Positions 56,101-64,000 of a DNA stretch of 64,000 nucleotides are shown piece by piece (the first letter of the stretch is position 1; every line of letters starts with the position of its first letter). The notes beneath the pieces were generated by a model. It ran no database searches and was not told the origin of the DNA. It saw only the letters and a program-made list of their open reading frames with translations. The DNA lies in contig CM050454.1 of NCBI GenBank assembly GCA_027563935.2, forward strand, positions 52,604,596 to 52,668,595, given 5' to 3'. Origin of the DNA: Costus lasius (taxonomy: Eukaryota; Streptophyta; Magnoliopsida; Zingiberales; Costaceae). Made by a program: the position numbers and the translations under genes.

Positions 56101-58432
56101 ATATTAACAATTGCTCTTAATTTTTTACTCTGACTTGGAACTGGTTACAGCCCGAGAATTTGTTATTTGATGATAATGGCGTTCTTAAGGTTTCAGATTT
56201 TGGACTAAGCACATTACCTCAACAAGTTCGAGTAAGTTGTCAACGATGACATAGATCATAGATTATGCATTTTGAGAAGAATATGGGAAAGCTTTAGTTC
56301 TCTATTAGAGTTTTTTTTTCTCATCATTCTGCATTTGCTTTTTCTTATGGCTCTAACTTCCACTGAGGTGATGGCAAATTTTTCAAAATTTTGTATTATT
56401 ATTATGTAATTATCTTCATAAACCAAAACTTGTAAATTGCTGAAGCTGGCAATAATGAACAATTTTAGCAGATTATTTCAAATTCATACATTAGTGATTT
56501 GCTAGAACCCTGTTAGATTTTTATGGCAGGAGGATGGGTTACTTTACACAACATGTGGCACTCCAAACTATGTTGCTCCTGAGGTATTTAGCCTCGATGT
56601 TGAGTAGTCATTTTCTTTCACATTCCATTCTTTTAAGAGATTATGTATATCTTCCTAGGTAATCAAGGACAAAGGTTATGATGGAGCCAAGGCAGATCTA
56701 TGGTCATGCGGTGTAATACTTTTTGTCCTCATGGCAGGTTATTTGCCTTTTGAAGAATCCAATCTAATGTCATTATATAAAAAGGTTACTTTTATAGCCA
56801 AAATATTTTCTCAGATATCATTGACCAAAATAAAATAAACTCCTTTTATACTTGATACTGATGTTGATTAAGGCTGTTACAGATCTTCAAAGCAGACTTC
56901 TCCTGTCCATCTTGGTTCTCCACTAGTGCAAAGAAACTTATCAAGCGAATGTTAGATCCTAACCCCCAGACGGTGAGTTGTTTTTCTTCAAAACCTTAGC
57001 TTATGTGAAATCAGTTCTTTTTATTCTGAGAGATCGATTCGAAGGACGCCAAATGTTGCATACTTCTTATAATGCAGCGCATCACAATCCCTCAAATCCT
57101 TGAGAATGAATGGTTTAGAAAAGGACATGAGCCACCCTGCTTCGAAACAGCAGATGTTAGTCTTGATGATGTGGATGCAATCTTCAATGAGTCTGGGGTA
57201 AATTATAGTCATCTTTGACTATCAAAGTGTGCTTCAAGCATGTACCGATATTTGCTTTACTTGTGTCATCCTTTATTCTGCAGGATGCAAAAAATCTTGT
57301 TGTTGAGAGACGGGAAGAGAGACCAGTTCCACTGAATGCTTTTGATCTTATATCTACATCTCAGGGGCTCAATCTCGGAACACTATTTGACAAACAAATG
57401 GTGATTTGCTTTCTAAGCCTTCATTTTTTTTATTCATCAATTTATTTTGTATATAGTTTTTGTTTTCATAATATGATTTTATAGTTTAATGTCAGCTTGA
57501 TGAGTTGAGCTTGAAGAAGTTACAATTGTTCTAGTCTAGTCAAATGAAAGCAAATAACACTTTTTATACCTAACATAGAGAATAGGGAGCCTTGGAGCTT
57601 CATGAGCCATTCGATAGATTAAAAGCTCTCTGCACTAACCCTCTTTGTGATCTTTCTTGTGGAAGCTCTTTATTCTTCTTGCAGAACAATGAATGTCCTG
57701 ATTATTTGACTTTGTGTGAATCATGATTTGGCAATATAACAAGGTATTGCCCTCCATCTATTTCCTCAGGGTTTGGTGAAGAGGGAAACAAGGTTTACGT
57801 CAAAACTGCCTGCAAATGAAATACTTTCCAAAATTGAAGAAACTGCTAAACCTATGGGTTTTGATGTTAAAAAACACAACTACAAGGTCTGTGGCCCTCC
57901 GTGTGCGCTCTTTCTGTTATCTTTTTTTTTTTTCCTACAGAAGTAGCGAATTCCATATTGTTCTCAATCAAGGATTTCTTATTTGAATCTCTGATCAACG
58001 CTTTTATGTCTCAGCTGAAGCTGCAAGGAGAAAAATCAGGTAGGAAAGGGCATTTAGCCATTGCAACTGAGGTAAATACCATGTTCTGGTGCTTGATCTA
58101 TTATTCAGCTGAATTTCTTTTTCATCTTGCACGTTTGGAGATTGAAACCCTTGTTTTGAAGGTATTTGAAGTAGCGCCGTCATTGCATGTGGTGGAGCTT
58201 CGCAAGTCCAAGGGAGATACATTTGAGTTTCACAAGGTGAAGCAAATTGTAGTGTGTTTCATATATATGCTTCTAATGTTCCAACTGGATTGAGGATTCT
58301 TGCATGTTATCTTACTGAGTTCCATTATTTCCTTCTGTGTTGTTCTAGTTTTACAAAAATCTCTCAACCGGCCTGAATGATATCATGTGGAAGTCGCAAG
58401 AAGAAACGAGTGCATCGTCTGATAAGGCTTAA
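49138..58432 (+). CDS. CIPK23: CBL-interacting protein kinase, CIPK23-like, 14 exons
   Basis: Exons: 49138-49305, 49912-49974, 55760-55831, 55936-56043, 56151-56231, 56530-56583, 56659-56784, 56883-56972, 57078-57197, 57284-57400, 57770-57886, 58015-58071, 58162-58236, 58349-58432. This gives 443 codons, near the 450-480 usual for the family. All introns are GT-AG and phase 0. The kinase domain has the ATP loop LGEGTFAKV (18-26), Lys41, Glu60, HRDLKPEN with Asp135, DFG at 153-155 and the activation segment to APE (182). The NAF motif (Asn312-Phe314), which binds CBL calcium sensors, is followed by a phosphatase-interaction region (about 335-365). All key residues are present. CIPK23 in other plants phosphorylates potassium and nitrate transporters with CBL1/CBL9. 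The start is supported by the family N-terminus [17 protein letters not shown]. Orthology to CIPK23 rather than CIPK9 is from similarity recalled, not searched. Confidence 0.96.
50024..51278 (+). repeat. LTR-like segment of element G, tandemly duplicated
   Basis: Two units start near 50024 and 50566, each with 'ttttgctgcttta', then 'aactagaaaagttcc', 'ttagagattgggtaa', 'atgtagata' and 'gcaaacatg' blocks in the same order. The second unit carries the MITE at 50825-50932 and continues to ATTACACA at 51278. The segment 54940-55710 repeats the same order with more divergence, so I read it as the 5' LTR of element G. Confidence 0.65.
50825..50932. mobile_element. PIF/Harbinger-type (Tourist-like) MITE, 108 bp
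   Basis: Near-perfect inverted repeats of about 40 bp, GGCTATGTTCTGTT at each end, flanked by TTA (50822-50824 and 50933-50935). Absence from the neighbouring duplicate of the same segment (first unit near 50300) shows the empty site. Confidence 0.9.
51279..54939 (+). pseudogene. Decayed Ty1/copia element G internal region
   Basis: Only short patches are readable. The GAG-pre-integrase region at 52680-52814 has [11 protein letters not shown] and a KYELYAHC block. An integrase patch near 53110-53200 has the [10 protein letters not shown] motif. A reverse-transcriptase patch near 54430-54480 resembles the SLYGLKQ motif, and another near 54550-54610 has a [16 protein letters not shown] YxDD block with Asn for the second Asp. 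Many stops and an (AT)n tract at 53071-53108 interrupt it. Sense orientation relative to CIPK. Confidence 0.75.
53880..53921 (+). repeat. GAA/GGA microsatellite in intron 2
   Basis: Purine-only run of AAGAAG and GAGGAG words. The text on either side (53800-54070) is less AT-rich than the intron around it and may be a small separate insertion, but no terminal repeats were found. Confidence 0.7.
54940..55710 (+). repeat. 3' LTR of element G
   Basis: Opens with TGTTGGTGTTTTC after a purine block GGAGAT and closes TTACACA, matching the close of the first LTR at 51278. About 771 bp. It ends only 49 bp before exon 3 of CIPK. Confidence 0.65.
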
Positions 58433-58620
58433 CTAAATCAGCAGTCAGCCGCATGCTGACGCATGAATTTGTACAAGTTTCTGCCTGAATTAAGCATATA
58501 CGCAAAAATAATATGTTAGTTTTTTTTTCCGCACATCCATTTCTCAGTGTTTGTGAACCCATGATTGTCGATTATGCAATAAAATAAGATTTAGATTGAG
58601 CCTTTTCCTTTACATTAATA
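58433..58620 (+). terminator. CIPK 3' untranslated region with polyadenylation signal
   Basis: After the TAA at 58430-58432 a canonical AATAAA lies at 58578-58583, with T-rich text upstream near 58518. The cleavage site is expected about 15-30 bases after the signal, but this is inference. Confidence 0.65.
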
Positions 58621-58639
58621 ATTGTCAGAACCAACTTCT

Positions 58640-58800
58640 TTTACTACAAGAGTTATAATCTGCTTTTTATATTCATTACTTGCAACCTGATGCTATTCAC
58701 TAAACTCTATTTACTCTGGTACCTTTCCTTGAAGATGTCAGTTAATTCAATTAATAATGTTACTATAACCAGATCGGATTTCACTTTCACTATTTAACTC

Positions 58801-58833
<33 letters not shown>

Positions 58834-59067
58834 GCAGGGACCCTCTTAACCATTGGATTTAAATAATTGTGGGAATCTTAAAGCACACAATAGAAAACTT
58901 AACCCACCCATTCCTTCCTCGAGAACCCTCTTCTTCTCTTCTCAACGAGCACATCGCCCTTACACCTAGGGAAAAAAAAACCATCGGCCTTCCACCCATT
59001 CCTTGAATCAAATATTTTCATTAAAAAAATAATAAGAATATAAAAGAAAAAAAAAGAAAAAAATTAA
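58640..59067. other. Intergenic spacer with TA/GA microsatellite
   Basis: No gene. A compound repeat, (TA)n then (GA)n, occupies about 58801-58835. Poly-A-rich sequence at 58970-59063 leads to the LTR of the next element. Confidence 0.7.
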
Positions 59068-60528
59068 TGCGTCTGCAAGTGTACGAATTTATTAAAGTAA
59101 TAAAATAGGATATTGTTCCCAATAAGGATTAGATGGTCAAGTACCGACTATATGACCCATCTAAATCTAGGCTAATCAAGTCGTGGATTGTTTTGGGCTC
59201 TAAGTACGAAAAGCAATGAAAACGGTGTTTAGAAAAAAAATCAGGTTTTGAAAGGTCGGGATTCGGGGCTTCGCCACACTGACAATTAAAAATCTTATGA
59301 AAATAACTCTTTGAATAGAAAATTATGATCATAAAAGGGATTTTTCCTAAGGTATAAATTACCTTCTCCTGAAGCACAACCTTGTACCTAACTATGCTAA
59401 CTCCCTACTCTCGTGACAGTTAGCGTACCTAGACCCATTAAGTTCTATGAAAAACTTTGTAAAACCTTCAAATAAATCCAAACTACTCCCGTGATTGGAT
59501 TCATAGGTTTGAGTAAAACAGATCCGACGTTGCGATTCACCTCCCGGTTCTTCTCGCAACATCTAAGACATAATATATTTGGCCAGAGTAAACTACGGAT
59601 TAAGCATAATTCTAATCAAATCATGATATAATAATCATAGCAAAGAGTAAAAATTCAGTTTTTACATCGTAATTGTCAGCAGACTATCCCCCTAAATCTC
59701 GAAATAAGAATTACTCGCTCATGTTCTCAATTAACAGCACATGTATTTGATGAACAAGCATTAAATCCTCATGAAAATACAAGAATTTCACTAAGAAAAT
59801 GATTAGAAAAGCTTCCCCTAGATCTGGAGATGAAAAAGAGGTGATCAATCTTCTCTTTTGCGTGAAATCTCGTCGAAATTTTGCTCTGGAACCAATTCTC
59901 GCCCTAACAGCTGCCGCCCGTTTATGTTCGTCTGAAAAATCCTCTTTAACCCTCTAAAAATCGAACCTTTTATACTTTAATCAGTTTGGAACCCTTCAAG
60001 GAACGATTCTAGAGAGTTTGGATCAAATTCGGTTTGATTTGGAGTTGAATCGAGTGAAAAACTCGAAGGGGCGGAAACTTTCACGGTCTGTCGGTTGAGG
60101 TCGTAAATGTTTATGTGAATAAGCCCTTTTGTACATAGAAAGTTTCATAGACCGTGAAGGATTCACGGCCTCACCCGTGAAAGTTCCTATGGACTTTTTA
60201 ACTTAGCCGTTTTTTCACCCTTCGAACGCCAAATTTACAGCCAGCCGGAATAATTACAGCCAAGGCCATGAAAGTTATATTCTGCACCGTTTTGACTCCA
60301 AATTTGACGTGCAACCTTGTGATCTCCTCGGGAATCGTGCTAGGACTTTAGAACTTGTAAAATCCATCATTTTTTAGTCATTTAACCTACATTTTTATTA
60401 AAACCAAAAAAAGTGAAGATTCTATACCAAGTGAAGCAAATATGCTAAAAATTAGTATAAAATCATAAAATAAGCCTAAAATATCATATAAAATACAAGT
60501 AAAAATATGGTGTAAATACAACGCATCA
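59068..60528 (-). repeat. 3' LTR of element I
   Basis: Minus-strand opening TGATGCGTTGTATTTACACC and closing GTACACTTGCAGACGCA. The closing block, with a nearby 'ttgggaacaatatcc' run, corresponds to 1417-1465 of element D. Flanking 5-mers ATTAA and AAATA do not match. About 1461 bp. It contains 'cacggcc' and 'cacggtc' words near 60085-60170. Confidence 0.65.
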
Positions 60529-61450
60529 AAATATGCTAACCTTGAAACTTTGTTTGTCCTTAAGCAATACTTTGATATGTATGAGAATGTAAAGATAAGG
60601 AACACTTCTTTGTTCACTCTTTAATAATGTCTTTAGTCCACAATTTAAGCAATCAATCTTTTAGAACTTAAGAAATTTAAGTAATAACATGATAGAAATA
60701 AATTCTCAAAAGTTTACAATCCAAGAAAGATAAAAATCATTATGCATGTCATAATATTCAATCTTCACATACTAAGTATCAAATACTCTCATCTTAAAAA
60801 ATCCACTTCACTTAACAAATAAAATTTCTACTTCAAGAATTTCAGTGATATTAAAGATAAACTTTTAATGCAATTTGGTCTTTAAACGGTTATGTACCCT
60901 TTCTTATTGGCATCATAACATTGTTTAAAGTATACCACAGAGCAGTATAATTTAAGTCATAGTCTGAATCTTAAAGTCAGCGGAGTTGTCCACTTGACCT
61001 ACAACTCCCTCTTTTTTTATGCTTTTTATTCTTTTCTCTTTTTTTATTTCTATTTCTGGAGAGAGCCGGTCAAGGGCATGGTACTTAAATCGTTATCGAT
61101 CTTTCAGCAAGAGGAATAAATATTTACTTTTAAGATTTTCCCTCTGTTACTTGATCGAAACAGATTTAAAGTGTACCAACTCGTGGTACAATATAATTAA
61201 TGACTTTAGATTCCTTAACTAGAGGAGTTAAGGAGTTGGAGAAGTCTCAGTTAAAGAAATATCACTAATTTTCTATTCATAAAAAGTTCTCCATCAAGCA
61301 GAGATAGATAAATTAAACCTCAAGTAAATTCTACTATGCATGTGTCTCATGAACGTATAACAATTCACATATGCATTTTATCGATACCAGAATTGAATTT
61401 ATTCAACAATTTAAGTCTACATAAAATTTCAAGAGTTCCCTAAGTCATCA
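60529..61450 (-). mobile_element. Non-coding 3' region of element I
   Basis: AT-rich with no frame of note. The text next to the LTR, minus strand 'gcttaaggacaaacaaagtt', is of the kind that precedes Athila/Tat 3' LTRs. Confidence 0.5.
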
Positions 61451-62278
61451 AATCAATTACTCAAAATGCTTTTTAGGCTCTGAAATCCTCGGCGGTGAAG
61501 GATGTGAGGCTGCCTCTCTAGGACCTCCCCCACCTCATGTGGGATCCACGATCCAGTTCTGCTAAACACGAACCGTAGTATGGTTCATGTTCGGCAGCCT
61601 CATGGTAATGTCTGTATGCCTGAACATAAGATGATACGAGCTCCCCAGCCTTGTAATTATCTTAATAGCAATGCAGACGTCCATATCTAATCTAGGATTG
61701 CCCTTAGCCTCGTTCAACCCTGCAGGGTCAATACGGAGGGCAAGGGCAATGGTGGTAATCATACCACCTATCACTAAGACTCCCTTCCGCGTCCTAGCTA
61801 CCTTATGAATCTACTTCACAAGGTAAAATGGGTTGCTGGCTCGGAATCCGATCAACATTGTCCATAAGAAAAATAACTCTAAAGCTCTGACCATCCCATC
61901 GCTCTCTGCTCTCCCAAAAATAGTGTGTGCGAGTGCCCGATGCATGTATCTGAATACTGGACTAGATTAATGTGTAGCTCTGGCGGTCCTCAGATTAAAT
62001 CCTACCTCTCCAGATATCTGCTCCCAGAAGGTCCTATCGGACTACTCACGAGGGCGATGTCTAGTACCATCTGAGGGGAATCCAAATATGTGACCAACCT
62101 GGTCAAGAGTAAGAACATGGTCCTAGTTCCCCAATCAAAATGCCATCCACCCTGGATCTCTATCATCAAAGTTATGCAGTGTGATCTAGACAGAACTGAG
62201 GAACTCTAGGGTCAACTGGACATATGTGAGATGCCTTTGGCGATAGAAATTCTGCCACCCTATGTTCGAAAACATCCA
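61450..62278 (-). pseudogene. Athila ORF1 C-terminal domain, decayed
   Basis: Minus-strand translation in the frame that follows the stop at 62279 shows the conserved plant-retrotransposon ORF1 domain: MFSNIGWQNFYRQRHLTYVQ, LTLEFLSSV, RDPGWMAF, then VGHIFGFPSDGT, an RYMHRALAHTIFGRAESDG block and VLVIGGMITTIALAL. At least five stops interrupt it, including 62279-62281 and others near 62187, 62133 and 62124. The open part at 61774-61562 is the best-preserved piece. The domain is typical of the gag position of Athila elements; its biochemical role is poorly known. Confidence 0.8.
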
Positions 62279-63415
62279 CTAGATGTCATTGAACAGTCCA
62301 AGGGTCTGTAATGTCTGATCATCCCAATAGCGGGTGCTAAGTACCCTTCTCGCAGTCATGGCTTGGTATCTCCTCTCCCGGTCCCTACTCTTGTATCTGA
62401 TCTGTCGTGGGTAAGGGACTAGGACAGGAGGTGGAGATCGTGCGCATCTCCTCTCTACCATCTCAGGCTCTGCTACTAGAGGAGACGGCTCTGGAGATGA
62501 AGGCTTTAGAGATGCGGCTGATGACTGCACTGGTGATGGCTCAGGCAATGGTAAATGTATCTCTCGGGAATGAGCTGATGGTATAGGAGCTGGAATTGGC
62601 TTCTCAGTGTCATGCTGTATTTCGGATACTAGAGGTGCTATCTTAGGAGCCTCAGATGGCTCTGGTGCAACTGATGGTGAAGAATGCAGCTCCGGAATAT
62701 CTACCGAAATCTCTGGTAAATCAGCAAATATCTCAGGAGATCCCTCCTCATCATCTGGTAACTCTGGTGTAGTAGCCTCAGGAACAGACAGGTCTCCTTG
62801 GGCTGAAATAAGTGAGGGGATCTTGGGAGTGTGAACAAAATCCTCTAGAGTGTCCACCTCCATAGATTGAGTATCTGTAGGAGCGGCAGACTCTGGTAAA
62901 TCTGAAGGAGGCTCAGAAATAGTAGCCTCCTCCTCATCCATAGGAGTATGAGTCGCCTGCTGCTCATCAGTATGTTCCATCTCAACAGTCACTGGAGCTG
63001 GCTCTGGGGGTACTACCGGTATCTCTGTAGTCTCTGGTACAGGTGAGAGACGTCTAGTAACTCTCCTCCCCCAAGTAGAAGTAGAGCGACCAGTACACTT
63101 CCTAGCATACCATCTAGCGATCCTTTGATCACGGCTCTCTGGCCTATCAGCATGCCTCTTTGATATAATCTGTAGCTCTGGAGATCTAACTAGCTCAGGT
63201 GCACCTTGTGATGTACTAGGGGCCAAAGGTGTACTTGGAGAGTCTGATGTCTGCATCTGAGTCTTAGGCTCCGAGTCGTCATAGACGATCTGCTCAAAAG
63301 TATCTGCTAAGACTCCGGATACCATCCTATACATATACCGCGGAGCAGGTCCAATGTATCTACTCTTCATCACAGCCCTGTAGGGTTTAGTCCTCACTGA
63401 TCTCCTCGATGCCAT
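62279..63415 (-). CDS. Athila-like ORF1 N-terminal region, Pro/Ser/Glu-rich
   Basis: The first ATG in the frame is at 63415 (MASRRSVRTKPYRAVMKSRY); the frame is open upstream to 63445 but without another ATG. It has 378 codons to the TAG at 62279-62281. The first 60 residues are basic. Residues from about 60 to 340 are a low-complexity linker dominated by Pro, Ser, Glu and Thr, with a short conserved-looking patch near 90-125 (RDQRIARWYARK). The end, RRVLSTRYWDDQTLQTLGLF, leads into the ORF1 domain that continues past the stop. So this is the N-terminal part of a broken protein. Disordered by composition; function unknown. Confidence 0.7.
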   Translation of the reverse strand: MASRRSVRTKPYRAVMKSRYIGPAPRYMYRMVSGVLADTFEQIVYDDSEPKTQMQTSDSPSTPLAPSTSQGAPELVRSPELQIISKRHADRPESRDQRIARWYARKCTGRSTSTWGRRVTRRLSPVPETTEIPVVPPEPAPVTVEMEHTDEQQATHTPMDEEEATISEPPSDLPESAAPTDTQSMEVDTLEDFVHTPKIPSLISAQGDLSVPEATTPELPDDEEGSPEIFADLPEISVDIPELHSSPSVAPEPSEAPKIAPLVSEIQHDTEKPIPAPIPSAHSREIHLPLPEPSPVQSSAASLKPSSPEPSPLVAEPEMVERRCARSPPPVLVPYPRQIRYKSRDRERRYQAMTARRVLSTRYWDDQTLQTLGLFNDI

Positions 63416-64000
63416 AGTATCAGTCAAATCAATATAGATATGCAAAATCTATCCAGAAATCGCAAAGCTACAATAGTCGTGAAAATCACCCGTATATGGT
63501 TTTTGCAAAATCGATCCAAAAATCCAAGCAAGCTACTCCAAATCAATGCTAGATGTATGTAATTCAAGTGCCAAGACTGAAGTGTAAATCTGAGTAAGAA
63601 GTGCTCACGATTCTGTGCGAAAATCGGATCAAAATCGACAAAATCGGTGTTTTGGCGGACTGGTGGTGCTTCTCCACAAAATCTCATCGGAATTCGGTAA
63701 AAGATCTCCGAAAATCACTTGCTAGTGGTGGAGGAAAGTCGGAAGAAGGGTTCCATCGCTCAAGGTGAAAGAAATCATCGAAAATCGGCATATTACGAAC
63801 GTGGGCGTAAACCCTAATTTGTCCGTTAAGTTTAAAATGTAAGACTTCACAGTCCGTAAATAGGTTACGGCTTCGGCTGTAATTGTACTTATGACTCAGC
63901 CTCTTTACAACTGAGAATTACGGCCTGTAAGAGATTTACGGCCGTGACCGTAAACATCGCGCAAAGACTTCATTTTTCGCCGAAAAAAATTTCTAGAAAA
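63416..64000 (-). mobile_element. Leader or LTR-end sequence of element I at the window edge
   Basis: No gene. From about 63840 the words 'ttacggc', 'ggctgtaa', 'ttacggcctgtaa' and 'ttacggccgtgaccgtaa' recall the quasi-palindromes of element D, which suggests LTR-type sequence. No PBS was found between here and ORF1. Confidence 0.4.

Larger units (their letters stand above)
59068..64000 (-). mobile_element. Athila-like Ty3/gypsy element I, partial (minus strand)
   Basis: Read on the minus strand it runs from the window edge through ORF1 (63415 down to about 61450), a non-coding 3' region (61450-60529) and a 3' LTR (60528-59068). No reverse transcriptase or integrase is seen between ORF1 and the LTR, so the copy is deleted or is a non-autonomous derivative. 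The 5' LTR lies outside or starts near the right edge. Confidence 0.7.

Noticed and set aside
55951..56133. Single-exon open frame with kinase motifs (also 57901-58293 and 57215-57484)
   Set aside because: These are CIPK exons read through into introns; they are included in the spliced model.
60387..60617. Open frames at 58004-58222, 59129-59377, 60387-60617 and 61019-61222
   Set aside because: Short, AT-rich, without domains, inside introns, LTR or 3' non-coding parts.

Overview
The window is nuclear DNA of a flowering plant, mostly nested LTR retrotransposons plus one host gene. The evidence is a 14-exon CBL-interacting protein kinase gene of the CIPK23 type with GT-AG introns, Ty1/copia and chromodomain Ty3/gypsy elements, Athila-like sequence and PIF/Harbinger-type MITEs. 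A captured coding fragment with very high third-position GC hints at a monocot, but the species cannot be named. No rRNA, tRNA, CRISPR or bacterial-type feature was seen.

Layout. (1) 1-5796: Athila/LARD-like sequence. It has a plus-oriented LTR end with a tRNA-Asp-type primer-binding site, a long inverted repeat, and a minus-oriented second half with a zinc-knuckle reading frame that ends at an inverted primer-binding site. (2) 5797-27041: a three-layer copia nest. Old element C (plus strand, 5' truncated) is split by B (6458-24792, minus, TSD CCATC), which is itself split in one LTR by A (8252-17368, minus, TSD GTAAG). (3) 27042-29239: small remnants, a minisatellite and MITEs. (4) 29240-34677: chromodomain Ty3/gypsy element H with 202-bp LTRs and TSD GACTT. 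(5) 34683-37587: AT-rich DNA with nothing recognised. (6) 37588-48814: a MITE, then two adjacent TIR elements, P2 and P1, with GC-rich minisatellite cores. P1 is interrupted by the young copia element E (39029-47784, minus, TSD GTAAA). (7) 48815-58620: the CIPK gene, plus strand, 443 codons. Its 5.8-kb intron 2 is filled with an old copia element G, a repeated LTR-like segment and a MITE. (8) 58640-64000: spacer, then an Athila-like element on the minus strand with its 3' LTR and a decayed ORF1, running off the window.

The host gene should encode a Ser/Thr kinase that binds calcineurin-B-like calcium sensors through its NAF motif; CIPK23 is known in other plants for potassium and nitrate transport control. 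Only about 320 bp separate its start codon from the right end of P1, so its distal promoter is transposon-derived. A and E belong to one copia family and are each close to intact, but both carry specific breaks. The most unusual items are the minisatellite-bearing, gene-fragment-carrying TIR elements beside the kinase promoter, element E with matching LTRs but no primer-binding site, the palindromic Athila-like locus at the left edge, and a 30-bp motif with inverted ends shared by the LTRs of several copia families.
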